A stretch of 64,000 nt of DNA from Leptodesmis sichuanensis A121 (GTDB taxonomy: Bacteria > Cyanobacteriota > Cyanobacteriia > Leptolyngbyales > Leptolyngbyaceae), in the NCBI RefSeq assembly GCF_021379005.1, contig NZ_CP075171.1, positions 1,364,001 through 1,428,000 on the forward strand. The letters are read 5' to 3'. Below, in pieces: positions 18,368 through 27,058 of the stretch (positions are counted from its first letter, which is position 1; each line of letters opens with the position of its first letter). The notes beneath the pieces were generated by a model. That model was not told the origin of the DNA. It saw only the letters and a list, made by a program, of their open reading frames with translations, and did no database searches. The translations under genes and the position numbers were made by a program.

Positions 18368-19347
18368 TAAATCATTTTCAGGCCAGGATATTCCACCAGG
18401 AGATCCTCTCTGGTGAGAACTTCATTCTCAGCTTGAGGAGTCCACAGAACTTCCAGGGCCAACAGCCGATCGCTGGATACACTACCCAGTTTGCTTAACG
18501 CCTGCCGCAGGTCTTCTGCAGAATTAATCGTGGGCAGTTTCAACTCGCCTTGAGTGGCAGCCAGAATTGTCACAACAATGTATTCTCCTGGGCCTTCAGC
18601 ATTGGCAGCTAAGGCACCCCCTTCATCCTGTCCAACCAGCAAAGCATCTGTGGGAGCTTGTCTGAGTTGGTTATTCACATTAGAGAGGGTTTCTCGGCTG
18701 AATTTACTGCGTTCTGCCAGCAGCAGCCGATTAAAGTCAGCTTCAGCGGTGGTTAACCGGGCTTGATGAACGCTGGCACTGGCATGAGTCCAGTATTCGG
18801 GGTGGCGCAACAGGGCCAGGGTGGTTTCTTGCAGTACCTCTGTTAACCCTTCACTGGAACTGGTGTCAGCCTTTAATGCCAGCTTATTCAGATCCTCTTG
18901 CAGTTCCCGTGCTCCGGCCAATAAGCCAACTTGCAACCGCTCCACAGTAATTTGCGGGTTGACGGAGGTGTCATAGTCCAGGCTATCTCCTCCAGCAATA
19001 CGACGGAAGCTCTGGAACAGGAAGGTGGCGATCGCCAAGAAAATCAGCACTGTAAACAGTCCACCGCCCCCAAAGAAGAAGGTCGGCACCAGGAAGGGAA
19101 ATCCGAAGCCACCACCTGGGTAATATCCGCCACCGGGATAATAGCCACCACCGGGAGGGGCATAGGTGCGGGGAGCAGAATAAGTACGACTGGGGGCAGG
19201 TGCCCGGAAGGAACCGCCGCCGATGCGACCACCACCCGCGGCTGCTAAAGCGTCATTGGCATGACCCAGGGTTAGACCTAACACCAGGGCGATCGCCACA
19301 AGAGACTTAAGCAGCGGTTTGATGTAGGAAATCAGTTTTTTGTGCAT
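18367..19347 (-). CDS. DUF1517 protein with signal peptide
   Basis: A 326-residue membrane-associated protein. An N-terminal signal peptide ends near residue 35 (GHANDALA-A), followed by a Gly/Tyr-rich stretch with repeated PGGGYYPGG units, a hydrophobic span at about 98-112 (FTVLIFLAIATFLFQ), and a soluble domain of about 200 residues containing VERLQVGLLAGARELQEDL, characteristic of DUF1517. Plant and cyanobacterial DUF1517 proteins are thylakoid- or membrane-associated; the molecular role is unknown. The gene sits alone, divergent from hli, and convergent with the ABC1 kinase. The Gly-rich segment is low complexity and its length probably varies between strains. Confidence 0.9.
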   Translation of the reverse strand: MHKKLISYIKPLLKSLVAIALVLGLTLGHANDALAAAGGGRIGGGSFRAPAPSRTYSAPRTYAPPGGGYYPGGGYYPGGGFGFPFLVPTFFFGGGGLFTVLIFLAIATFLFQSFRRIAGGDSLDYDTSVNPQITVERLQVGLLAGARELQEDLNKLALKADTSSSEGLTEVLQETTLALLRHPEYWTHASASVHQARLTTAEADFNRLLLAERSKFSRETLSNVNNQLRQAPTDALLVGQDEGGALAANAEGPGEYIVVTILAATQGELKLPTINSAEDLRQALSKLGSVSSDRLLALEVLWTPQAENEVLTREDLLVEYPGLKMI

Positions 19348-19826
19348 AAAACACCTTTTAACCCAAACCGTTTTTAACAGGTGTAATCCTATAGGTGTGA
19401 CGATACTACTCTACAGGTTCGACCCCTTTTCCGAGAGTGTATTAACCCTTTGTTAAGAGTTATAAACATCTCTCACCCTTTAATCTATCCCTTCTGACCA
19501 CTGTTGGGTGTGCCCCAAAGAGGGAATTAGAGGGGAGATCTCCGTACTATACAGGGGGAATGCCGTATGTGAGGGAATAGGGAGTGGGTGGGGAGTAGGG
19601 GAAGAGATGGGAGAGATGGGGGAGATGGGGGAGGTATTGAAAGTTCTTTGACTGGATTTAGAAAACTCTTAATTCTTAGGACGTTGACGAAATGCTTAAT
19701 CTTCCTACAATAGAGAAGAAAGGTAAAGAAATGTAACAGATTGCTGCCTTCAGGTTACATATCCGGCAGCGATCGCCTGACGTTCATTCAATCCGTTGTT
19801 TAGTACCCCATAAAGAGGTTTATCTC
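19348..19826. other. Intergenic region with G-rich tract and a candidate hli control site
   Basis: A 479-base stretch without genes. At 19575-19634 the plus strand is a run of GGGAGATGGG-type units, which could form a G-quadruplex and resembles dispersed G-rich cyanobacterial repeats. Upstream of hli, ATGTAAC (19731-19737) and GTTACAT (19754-19760) form an inverted pair of GTTACA half sites. GTTACA is the half site of HLR1, the RpaB box of light-stress genes, but HLR1 is a direct repeat, so this match is weak. Confidence 0.45.
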
Positions 19827-19997
19827 ATGACTCAACAGCAACCCGCCGTTACCCCCAAGCTGAATGAACCGAAGTTTGGTTTTAATGAATATGCAGAACG
19901 GCTAAATGGCCGTGCTGCTATGATTGGCTTTGCTCTGGCGCTGGCGATCGAGTATTTCTCTGGTCAGGGCCTTCTCTCCTGGTTAGGTCTGGGCTAG
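19827..19997 (+). CDS. High-light-inducible protein (HLIP/SCP)
   Basis: A 56-residue thylakoid protein with one chlorophyll-binding helix. The chain runs from a polar N-terminus (MTQQQPAVTPKLNEP) to FGFNEYAERLNGRAAMIGFA, the ExxNGRxAMxGF signature of the LHC superfamily, and then a hydrophobic helix ending in LLSWLGLG. AAAGAGG at 19813-19819 gives a good ribosome site before the ATG. Hlips bind chlorophyll and carotenoid and protect or assist photosystem II and chlorophyll synthesis under light stress; that is family knowledge. The gene is monocistronic and followed by a strong 20-bp hairpin. Confidence 0.96.
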   Translation: MTQQQPAVTPKLNEPKFGFNEYAERLNGRAAMIGFALALAIEYFSGQGLLSWLGLG

Positions 19998-20014
19998 TTC
20001 CAAGAGAGTACCCC

Positions 20015-20088
20015 CGTAGGAGCGTAGCATTCGGGTAAGGATTTTCGCCTTTTACCAGAGTGAAATTGCCGAATGCTACGCTCCTACG
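20015..20088. repeat. Perfect 20-bp inverted repeat, likely terminator or dispersed palindrome
   Basis: CGTAGGAGCGTAGCATTCGG at 20015-20034 is repeated in perfect inverse at 20069-20088 around a 34-base loop. It separates the convergent hli and PAS-like genes and could end transcription from both sides. The arm sequence resembles an interspersed repeat common in cyanobacterial genomes. Confidence 0.85.
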
Positions 20089-20096
20089 ACCAGGAT

Positions 20097-22475
20097 TCAA
20101 CCATCTGGCAGAACTCGGACGCGCATAAACTTCAGTCCGGTTACTCCCTGTAGGGCTTCTACAGTGCCCTGTTCGATCAAACTATCAACCAAGCCTTCTC
20201 GCATCAGGTAATGCAAGTACTGCTGATACTCTTCTAGCTCCTCATGGGTTGAATACACTAATGTCAGCGTTTCTGGTTGAGTAATGCGGGCTTGAGTTTT
20301 TTCGTCTCTCGCTTTATCAATTCGCTTTTTTACAATTTCATACCGGGTATCGCGAGTACCCCGCACATCAAACAATTTTTCTGTCGTCTCATCATGGAAA
20401 ATGTCTACAGTGCAATCTTGCACTAGAACTAGATGGGTCACCTGCAGGGTCGTGTCATACTCCTGCTGAAGCTGGAGGGCAGTACGGGCACAGGCACACA
20501 TAGCCCGGAGTTGTTCATAGCGTAAGCTACGAAGTTGAAATTTACTGAAATTGGGATCAATGGACTGACCAGCATAGATCATGTGGTCAATCCCATCTGT
20601 AGCTTCGACATCGCAGTAATGGGGTGTAATTTGTTGCATCCGCTGCTGCCAGTCTTCCCAGGTTTCCTTGAGGCGAGCATTGATTTGACCAATGGTACGA
20701 TCGTAGTCCGCCCGTGCCTGGTAAAAGCATTGTTGTTCGTTGTCACAGGCTTGCTGATAGGCGGCGATCGCCGCAACTGCCTGCTCACCGCACTGAGCAA
20801 AATAATCAAAGTAAACTTCTAAATGGTTTTTCAGGTAACGAGTTTCGGTGACTTCAGCCTCAACTGTAATTTTTTCCTGTAAACGGCGAATCCGTTCTAA
20901 CAGGTCTAGCCGAATTTGTTCGCCTAAAGCACTCTTTTTTCCCTGACAGGCAGCTTCGACTACCGCCAGCCCCAGGCGCAGTTGTTCCAGGAGATCTGCC
21001 TGAATCGCCCGGTTGCGTGCCTCTGAGGATCCGCGAATATCGGAAATGCCATATAAAGGGTAAACGCGGTCAAAGACGATCGGTTCAGCGGGCAGTCCCA
21101 GGCTGCGCCGCTCAGCTTCTTGCAAAAACCGCCATTCCACAGCGGGATGGATGTTGGTAATAAAACGCTGTTGCACCAATTGCTGTTGAGCGGAGGTGAG
21201 GGCGCGGGTCAGAGCCGGAATCAGTTGTTCTGCATGGGAACAATCCAGACCATCAAAGTGATAGGGGCGATCGCTGAGTACTCCTACCAATCCCAGGGTT
21301 TGGGTCAGGTCGGACGGCAGAGGATCTGAAGTTCCAGGGATTGGTACTGGACAACTTAATGGAATTAACAGGAGCGATCGTGCCTCCTGCCGCCATAGCT
21401 GGTGTTCTAATTCTGTTCTCTGGCTCGCCTCTAAATCAGAAATAATCGTCACCTGATTAGTTTGCAGCGAGGGCATCAAGCAAGTGGATTGGAGCGTTGC
21501 AATGGGGTAAGTCTGGGTTTCCAAACAAGATGGGGATAAGGTAAATACCCGGAACTGATTCTCTTCGATCGTTAAGATGAAGCTATTTTGGGCGCGGAAC
21601 AGGGATTGCAACTGTTGGTTGACCTGGCAGAATTTTTGAGGACGGAGAATGGAGTTGCGATCGATCAGCAACTGGGTAGTTTGGCGGATCAATTCCCACG
21701 CTGTAACATCCAGTCCTTCCAGCAACAACTGTCCCTGGATCTGGTAATTGTGCAAACAAATCTGCTGCTCTAACTGCTTCAGTTGCACCGGATCCGTGAG
21801 CATGGCTTCCAGGTCTTGCACCGACCTTTGCATCAGTTCCAGGTCAGCAAACTCATCCAGTTCAGAATTAATGCGATGAATCTTCAGTTGATCAGATCGC
21901 AACCAGAACTTAATGTAGCGAGGTGCGGATAGAGAACTGGGAAGAGTCAACATGGCTGGAACTTCCAGAAGCCGAAATCGGCTGACATTGATGGAGTAAA
22001 ACTGGCGCAAAATTAAGTGCAATAAATGCCGTCGATACAATTGCTGGAGGGCCAGGAAATCAGCTTCCGAAAGTAAGCGCGATAGCAGAGTCTTTAAATC
22101 CTCTCCTCGTTCAGCCGGATGTATCAAATCGCCAGCTTCAATCCCTAATAGCTGACAAAAGGCATGATTGGCATACTGAACTTTGAAGCTAACTGGTTCG
22201 ATCGCGGCCACCAGCATCTGGCTAGATTCATGAAACGATTGCACCCAACCTAATTGCTCCATCCAACGTTGCAGGGTTTCAGCCGTAGCCCGATCGGGAC
22301 ATTGGGCCGCGAGAGTTTGTAAATCGGTCTGAATACTGCGATACGCTGGCTCATCGGCAACCTTGAAACGGGTGGGGCGATCGGGACATTCCGCTAAAGG
22401 GGCTGATTCAGACGTATGCATAGGACTTACAGCGAGTGACGATTTCGTATTAGTGTTCCTTGACTCTCTCACCAT
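20097..22475 (-). CDS. Large PAS-like sensory protein, function unknown
   Basis: A 792-residue cytosolic protein. A PAS-like segment at about 80-190 contains FKVQYANHAFCQLLGIEAGDL. A GAF-like region follows at about 260-430 (starting around ITAWELIRQTTQLLIDRN in similar form). The C-terminal 350 residues are strongly helical with a coiled coil near 520-600 and end in an alpha/beta part with LTLVYSTHEELEEYQQYLHYL. No kinase, cyclase or DNA-binding motif is visible, so I do not assign an output. Related large proteins occur in filamentous cyanobacteria. Methionine at residue 19 (MHTSESAP) is an alternative start. It converges with hli. Confidence 0.8.
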   Translation of the reverse strand: MVRESRNTNTKSSLAVSPMHTSESAPLAECPDRPTRFKVADEPAYRSIQTDLQTLAAQCPDRATAETLQRWMEQLGWVQSFHESSQMLVAAIEPVSFKVQYANHAFCQLLGIEAGDLIHPAERGEDLKTLLSRLLSEADFLALQQLYRRHLLHLILRQFYSINVSRFRLLEVPAMLTLPSSLSAPRYIKFWLRSDQLKIHRINSELDEFADLELMQRSVQDLEAMLTDPVQLKQLEQQICLHNYQIQGQLLLEGLDVTAWELIRQTTQLLIDRNSILRPQKFCQVNQQLQSLFRAQNSFILTIEENQFRVFTLSPSCLETQTYPIATLQSTCLMPSLQTNQVTIISDLEASQRTELEHQLWRQEARSLLLIPLSCPVPIPGTSDPLPSDLTQTLGLVGVLSDRPYHFDGLDCSHAEQLIPALTRALTSAQQQLVQQRFITNIHPAVEWRFLQEAERRSLGLPAEPIVFDRVYPLYGISDIRGSSEARNRAIQADLLEQLRLGLAVVEAACQGKKSALGEQIRLDLLERIRRLQEKITVEAEVTETRYLKNHLEVYFDYFAQCGEQAVAAIAAYQQACDNEQQCFYQARADYDRTIGQINARLKETWEDWQQRMQQITPHYCDVEATDGIDHMIYAGQSIDPNFSKFQLRSLRYEQLRAMCACARTALQLQQEYDTTLQVTHLVLVQDCTVDIFHDETTEKLFDVRGTRDTRYEIVKKRIDKARDEKTQARITQPETLTLVYSTHEELEEYQQYLHYLMREGLVDSLIEQGTVEALQGVTGLKFMRVRVLPDG

Positions 22476-22576
22476 TTAACTTCAGGAACCAGGGCCACAT
22501 CTCCTCCCACATCCAAAATTCAAAATCCCCAACGGTATCGCCCCTGCAAGCGCTAATCTGGTAAATGAGTATTAAG

Positions 22577-22642
22577 CCAAGTCCAGCTAGACATCGATCG
22601 TTTCCCGCAAGAGAAGCTACGGTTCTGGACTTCGGCGAGGTT
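22577..22642 (+). repeat. Structured dispersed repeat, copy B
   Basis: Second copy of the element at 18301-18367, same orientation, 66 bases. Outer arms CCAAGTCCAG and CTGGACTTCGG pair, and the conserved right part GGTTCTGGACTT is identical in both copies. It lies 30 bases upstream of the ffh start codon, so it would be in the ffh 5' leader if transcription begins upstream. Confidence 0.7.
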
Positions 22643-22671
22643 GAATTAACGGCAAAGAACGGGCATAACCT

Positions 22672-24120
22672 ATGTTTGAAGCGCTCTCTGAACGTCTGGA
22701 ATCCGCCTGGAAAAAGCTTCGGGGTCAAGACAAGATCTCTGAGTCGAATATTAAAGACGCGGTGCGAGAAGTGCGTCGGGCCTTGCTGGAAGCAGACGTA
22801 AACCTCCAGGTTGTCAAAGACTTTGTGGCGCAGGTGGAAGCCAGTGCCCAGGGTGCAGAGGTGATTGCCGGAGTTCGCCCTGACCAGCAATTTATTGAAA
22901 TTGTCTACAACGAACTGGTTCAGGTGATGGGGGAAACCAATGCTCCCCTGGCAGAGGCAGAAACCGCTCCCACGATCGTCCTGATGGCGGGGTTACAGGG
23001 AACCGGGAAGACTACAGCGACTGCGAAATTGGCCTTACATTTGCGGAAAGAAAATCGCAGCACTCTGTTAGTGGCCACGGACGTATATCGCCCTGCGGCG
23101 ATCGACCAGTTGATCACCCTGGGCAAACAGATCGATGTCCCGGTATTTGAAATGGGCAGTGATGCCAATCCGGTTGAGATCGCTCGTCAGGGAGTCGAAA
23201 AAGCCAAAGCAGAAGGCATTAACACCGTCATTATTGACACGGCTGGGCGGCTGCAGATCGATGAAGACATGATGGCAGAACTGGCTCAAATCAAAGACGC
23301 CGTTCAACCCCACGAAGTTTTGTTGGTGGTGGATGCAATGACGGGTCAGGAAGCCGCCAATTTGACACGCACTTTCCATGACGAGATCGGCATTACCGGG
23401 GCGATTCTCACCAAGATGGATGGGGACACTCGTGGTGGTGCTGCCCTATCGGTGCGGCAAATTTCTGGTCAGCCGATTAAATTTATTGGGACGGGTGAAA
23501 AGGTAGAAGCGCTGCAACCCTTCTATCCCGATCGCATGGCTTCCCGAATTCTGGGCATGGGGGATGTGCTGACCCTGGTGGAAAAGGCTCGCGAGGAAGT
23601 GGATTTTGCCGAAGCCGAAAAGATGCAGGAGAAAATCCTCTCGGCCAAATTTGACTTCACTGATTTCTTGAAACAGACCCGTCTGCTGAAAAATATGGGT
23701 TCCCTGGGCGGCATTATGAAGCTGATTCCAGGAATGAACAAACTCAGTGCCGATCAACTGCAAAAGGGCGAAACCGAACTGAAGCGGGCCGAAGCCATGA
23801 TTGGCTCCATGACCCTGGAAGAACGAAAGAATCCGGATTTGTTGGCCAGTTCTCCCAGTCGTCGTCGCCGCATTGCCAAAGGATCGGGCTACCGGGAAAG
23901 CGATGTCAGTGAATTGGTGAGCAAATTCCAGCAGATGCGAAACATGATGCAGATGTTGGGCCAGGGCCGTTTTCCAGGAATGGGAATGCCAGGAATGGAA
24001 GGGATGGGCAATCCCTATGGCGGTCGTCCCCAACCGGGCTGGCGAGGCTATCCTGGCAGTGGCGCATCCGCGAAGAAAAAGAAGAAGGACAAAAAGAAAA
24101 AGGGATTTGGTTCCCTCTAA
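22672..24120 (+). CDS. ffh: Signal recognition particle protein Ffh
   Basis: The SRP54 GTPase, 482 residues, which binds signal sequences on the ribosome and docks with FtsY. The N domain starts MFEALSERLESAWKKLRG; the G domain has G1 GLQGTGKTTATAKLA (about 105-120), DTAGRLQID and TKMDGDTRGGAAL; the M domain from about 325 carries NPDLLASSPSRRRRIAKGSG, the SRP RNA-binding SRRRRIAxGSG motif, and ends with a Met/Gly-rich and a Lys-rich tail. Length is in the normal range with an extended Gly/Pro C-terminus. It heads a likely ffh-rpsP-KH-phoH cluster. No SRP RNA gene is visible in the window. Confidence 0.98.
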   Translation: MFEALSERLESAWKKLRGQDKISESNIKDAVREVRRALLEADVNLQVVKDFVAQVEASAQGAEVIAGVRPDQQFIEIVYNELVQVMGETNAPLAEAETAPTIVLMAGLQGTGKTTATAKLALHLRKENRSTLLVATDVYRPAAIDQLITLGKQIDVPVFEMGSDANPVEIARQGVEKAKAEGINTVIIDTAGRLQIDEDMMAELAQIKDAVQPHEVLLVVDAMTGQEAANLTRTFHDEIGITGAILTKMDGDTRGGAALSVRQISGQPIKFIGTGEKVEALQPFYPDRMASRILGMGDVLTLVEKAREEVDFAEAEKMQEKILSAKFDFTDFLKQTRLLKNMGSLGGIMKLIPGMNKLSADQLQKGETELKRAEAMIGSMTLEERKNPDLLASSPSRRRRIAKGSGYRESDVSELVSKFQQMRNMMQMLGQGRFPGMGMPGMEGMGNPYGGRPQPGWRGYPGSGASAKKKKKDKKKKGFGSL

Positions 24121-24249
24121 TGACCTGAAAACGGGTTACTGGATCTCCCCTTCTTCGTGATATGATGAATAGTCCATGAATTTGGATAATGTTTCTGATT
24201 GCCCCTTGTGGGTATCTCACCGATTTAGCAGGAAAGCCCGTACAACAGC

Positions 24250-24498
24250 ATGATCAAACTGCGATTGAAGCGATTTGGTAAAAAACGCGAAGTTAGCTAC
24301 AGAATTGTAGCGATGAATAGTAATTCTCGCCGGGATGGCCGTCCCCTGGAAGAACTGGGTTTCTACAATCCCAGATCCGATGAAGTCCGGTTGGATGTGC
24401 CTGCGATCGTGAAGCGATTGAAAGAAGGCGCACAACCAACCGATACAGTGCGTAGCATCCTACAAAAAGCTAACGTGTTTGAACAACTCAATGCCTGA
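24250..24498 (+). CDS. rpsP: 30S ribosomal protein S16
   Basis: An 82-residue ribosomal protein required for 30S assembly. The N-terminus [20 protein letters not shown] and the motif [14 protein letters not shown] are diagnostic. It lies 129 bases after ffh and its last eight bases (24491-24498) overlap the start of the KH-domain gene, so translation of the two is probably coupled. The ffh-rpsP-KH order is a common bacterial arrangement. Confidence 0.98.
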   Translation: MIKLRLKRFGKKREVSYRIVAMNSNSRRDGRPLEELGFYNPRSDEVRLDVPAIVKRLKEGAQPTDTVRSILQKANVFEQLNA

Positions 24499-24877
24499 TC
24501 CTGTTGCCCCTACTGTTTCCCAAGCCGCTCCTCCAGACTATGAAGCCCTGATTCGCTTTCTGGTGCAACCGTTTCTGGAATCCACCGATGTGTTGCGGTT
24601 AGATTGTGAGGTTTCCCAGACCAGGCCAAAAATTTGGGTGCGAATTGCCTTTGAAAGTGCAGACAAGGGCCGGGTATTCGGTCGTGGTGGTCGCAATATC
24701 CAGGCAATTCGGACGGTGCTGGAGGCGATCGCTGGACTATCTGGCTACTCCATTCATCTTGATATTTTTGGAGGCCCACCAGGAGCCAGCGGCAATGGTG
24801 CTGATCGGGAACCCGGTGAAAAACCATCTCCCCGTCGTTCTGGGCCTTCCAGGGGATCTCCCCGACCTCGCCGTTAG
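24491..24877 (+). CDS. KH-domain RNA-binding protein (KhpA-like)
   Basis: A 128-residue protein with one KH domain. The ATG at 24491 overlaps the rpsP stop by eight bases; an in-frame TTG at 24479 is less likely. The domain (about 15-95) contains [21 protein letters not shown] with the RNA-binding GxxG loop (GRGG). A Pro/Arg-rich disordered tail ends the chain ([15 protein letters not shown]). KhpA-type proteins next to rpsP bind RNA and in some bacteria work with KhpB/Jag; the role here is inferred from position and fold. PhoH follows after 14 bases. Confidence 0.93.
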   Translation: MPDPVAPTVSQAAPPDYEALIRFLVQPFLESTDVLRLDCEVSQTRPKIWVRIAFESADKGRVFGRGGRNIQAIRTVLEAIAGLSGYSIHLDIFGGPPGASGNGADREPGEKPSPRRSGPSRGSPRPRR

Positions 24878-24891
24878 GGGGCGCGGTTGGC

Positions 24892-25857
24892 ATGATAGAG
24901 TCTTTAACGATTCAGTTGCCCAGCATTGACAGCGCGATCGCTCTGGCGGGTGAACGACAAGACAACCTGAAGGTGTTGTCCCAGCAAACAGGGGCAAAGC
25001 TGGTCTTAAGGGGACAAGAGCTAGTGATCTCCGGTACTGATACTCAGGTTGATCTGAGTCAGCGGCTGATCCAATCTCTGGCAGATTATTGGAGTCAGGG
25101 AAAGGCGATTACAGGTGTGGATATCCTGACGGCGCGACAGGCGATCGATACCCACCGCCAGGGGGAACTTCAAGACTTACAAAAAGATGTCCTGGCTCGC
25201 ACTCGTCGGGGAGAGGAGATTCGCGCCAAGACCTTCCGACAACGGCAATATGTTCAAGCCGTTCGCACTCAGGATCTCACGTTCTGCATTGGTCCAGCCG
25301 GAACAGGTAAGACTTTTTTGGCCGCTGTTCTGGGAGTGCAGGCATTACTGGCCAATCAATTTGAACGCTTGATTCTCACTCGCCCTGCCGTAGAAGCGGG
25401 TGAAAAATTGGGCTTTTTGCCAGGGGATTTACAGCAAAAGGTGAATCCTTACCTGCGACCACTCTACGATGCCCTATTTGAGTTTATCGACCCAGAAAAA
25501 ATTCCCAATCTCATGGAGCGGGGGGTAATTGAGGTGGCCCCGATCGCCTATATGAGGGGGCGCACTCTCAATAATGCCTTCATCATTCTGGATGAGGCTC
25601 AAAACACAACCCCAGCTCAAATGAAGATGATTCTTACCCGGCTAGGGTTCCAATCGCGCATGGTGGTTACAGGCGACCTCACCCAAACTGACCTGCCTGC
25701 CAATCAAACTTCTGGTCTGGCAGTGGCCGAAAAAATTCTGCAGTCTGTTGAAGGCATTGCCTTTTGCCATCTCACTAAGGCTGATGTCGTGCGCCATCCC
25801 CTCGTCCAGCGGATTGTCTCCGCCTACGAACATTACGAAACCCCGAAAAATCGGTAG
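24892..25857 (+). CDS. phoH: PhoH-family ATPase
   Basis: A 321-residue cytosolic P-loop protein. Walker A is CIGPAGTGKTFLAAVLG near residue 135 and Walker B is FIILDEAQNTTPAQM near 230, with MVVTGDLTQTDLP as the sensor segment. The N-terminal part (MIESLTIQLPSIDSAIALAG) is the usual nucleic-acid-binding-like region of the PhoH1 class. PhoH proteins are thought to act in RNA metabolism, often near ybeY; no ybeY is present here. It starts 14 bases after the KH gene and is the last gene of the ffh-rpsP-KH-phoH cluster. Confidence 0.95.
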   Translation: MIESLTIQLPSIDSAIALAGERQDNLKVLSQQTGAKLVLRGQELVISGTDTQVDLSQRLIQSLADYWSQGKAITGVDILTARQAIDTHRQGELQDLQKDVLARTRRGEEIRAKTFRQRQYVQAVRTQDLTFCIGPAGTGKTFLAAVLGVQALLANQFERLILTRPAVEAGEKLGFLPGDLQQKVNPYLRPLYDALFEFIDPEKIPNLMERGVIEVAPIAYMRGRTLNNAFIILDEAQNTTPAQMKMILTRLGFQSRMVVTGDLTQTDLPANQTSGLAVAEKILQSVEGIAFCHLTKADVVRHPLVQRIVSAYEHYETPKNR

Positions 25858-25935
25858 GATACTCAGGCAAAGCACATCCTCACAGATGCAATATTCAAAT
25901 ATTAGGGACTTGCGCGCAAATATAGCCCTTACAAT

Positions 25936-25958
25936 GCGTTACGGCTAGCGCCTAACGC
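25936..25958. repeat. Short dispersed palindrome
   Basis: GCGTTA and TAACGC flank an inner near-palindrome GGCTAGCGCC in the 150-base gap between the convergent phoH and alpha-E genes. The same kind of sequence is a common interspersed element in cyanobacteria and may serve here as a terminator. Confidence 0.6.
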
Positions 25959-26009
25959 CTACAGCCAGTACATTATTTAACGGCAAATCCCTTATACCAG
26001 CCATGCAGG

Positions 26010-26969
26010 CTAAGCGACTGTTTCCAAAGAGAAAAAGGTCGTAAAAATTTTGTCGCCGACTTCGTTCATCCGACTTTGCAAGTTATCTAGAAACTCGTGC
26101 AGTCCCTGTTGAATGATTTCCTCAATGGTGATGTAATCCAGATCCGATCGCAGCCGCCCCAGGGAGCGTTCAACCGGGATGCGCCAGTTGCCAACAGGAG
26201 TGCCAGTGATATGATGGAGCGATCGCTCGGCCCGCGTAATACAGGAGCGAACCGATCGGGGAAATTCCCTATCCAGGATTAAGAATTCAGCCACGGCCAT
26301 CGGGGAAATTCGGTGTGCCCCCTGCTTACGATACATTTCATAAGCACTGGCTGATTTTAGTAATGCCATCCACTGCAATTCATCTAACGTGGAGCCTACG
26401 TCTTTGGGGGAAGGCAGCAGAATATAGTACTTCACATCCAGAATCCGGGCCGTTTTATCCGCCCGTTCGATCAAGCGACCAATTTGCCCGAAGTGCCAGC
26501 CTTCGTTATGGGTCATTGTCGCATCCATGACTCCAGCAAACAAATGGCTTTGCAGTTTCACTTCCTCAAAAAAATTGAGAATGGTTGCCAGATCAGACAG
26601 ATGCCCAGATTGGGCCATTTCAGTCACCATCAGATAGAAGGAGTTAACCTGCTGCCACATTTCCGAGGAAATGACATCCCGAACGGAGCGAGCATTCTCT
26701 CTGGCAATTCGCAGACAAGACAGGATGGAGTTGGGATAATCCGCGTCAAAGGTAAGAAAGCGGATCACATTCTCTGCCGTAGCTTCCCCGTAGCGATCGC
26801 GAAACAACGGCAAGTCTCCTGTCGTTAGCACGATCGGCTCCCATTGCGTTGTAGCAGAAGACGAATCCAGCAACAGGTTCAGGTTCACCTCCACAAATCG
26901 GGCCACATTCTCAGCCCGCTCGACATATCGAGTTAACCAGTAAATTGAATCAGCAACACGACTTAGCAT
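26010..26969 (-). CDS. Alpha-E domain protein (DUF403)
   Basis: A 319-residue, almost entirely helical protein. It begins MLSRVADSIYWLTRYVERAENVARFVEVN, the DUF403/alpha-E signature, and includes REFPRSVRSCITRAERSLHHITG near the C-terminus. These proteins are nearly always paired with a circularly permuted ATP-grasp protein and often a transglutaminase; the pair is suspected of making or modifying a peptide, but the product is unknown. The ATP-grasp partner lies directly upstream on the same strand (89-base gap of GAGTTTTGAG-type simple repeats). No transglutaminase is present here. Confidence 0.93.
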   Translation of the reverse strand: MLSRVADSIYWLTRYVERAENVARFVEVNLNLLLDSSSATTQWEPIVLTTGDLPLFRDRYGEATAENVIRFLTFDADYPNSILSCLRIARENARSVRDVISSEMWQQVNSFYLMVTEMAQSGHLSDLATILNFFEEVKLQSHLFAGVMDATMTHNEGWHFGQIGRLIERADKTARILDVKYYILLPSPKDVGSTLDELQWMALLKSASAYEMYRKQGAHRISPMAVAEFLILDREFPRSVRSCITRAERSLHHITGTPVGNWRIPVERSLGRLRSDLDYITIEEIIQQGLHEFLDNLQSRMNEVGDKIFTTFFSLETVA

Positions 26970-27058
26970 AGATGAGTTTTGAGTTCTCAGTTTGAAGTTT
27001 TGAGTTGAGAGTTAAAAGTTGAGAGTTTTGAGTTTCCCTAATTTCCAATCCCTGATCT
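26970..27058. repeat. Simple-sequence spacer between alpha-E and ATP-grasp genes
   Basis: Between 26972 and 27035 the plus strand repeats GAGTTTTGAG and GAGAGTT units imperfectly. Similar short AGTTTTGAGTT runs recur at 34345-34380 within the thiC leader, so this is a dispersed low-complexity element. Confidence 0.6.

Noticed and set aside
18214-18498. Short plus-strand frame after the ABC1 kinase
   Set aside because: It runs through the terminator hairpin and a dispersed repeat, then antisense to the DUF1517 gene; no protein character.
19731-19760. HLR1 (RpaB) box upstream of hli
   Set aside because: HLR1 is a direct repeat of GTTACA with short spacing; here the half sites are inverted and 16 bases apart, so I only note it as weak.
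22476-22671. SRP RNA gene next to ffh
   Set aside because: No GGAA tetraloop hairpin of the SRP RNA type is visible in the gap; the structured element there matches the copy at 18301 instead.
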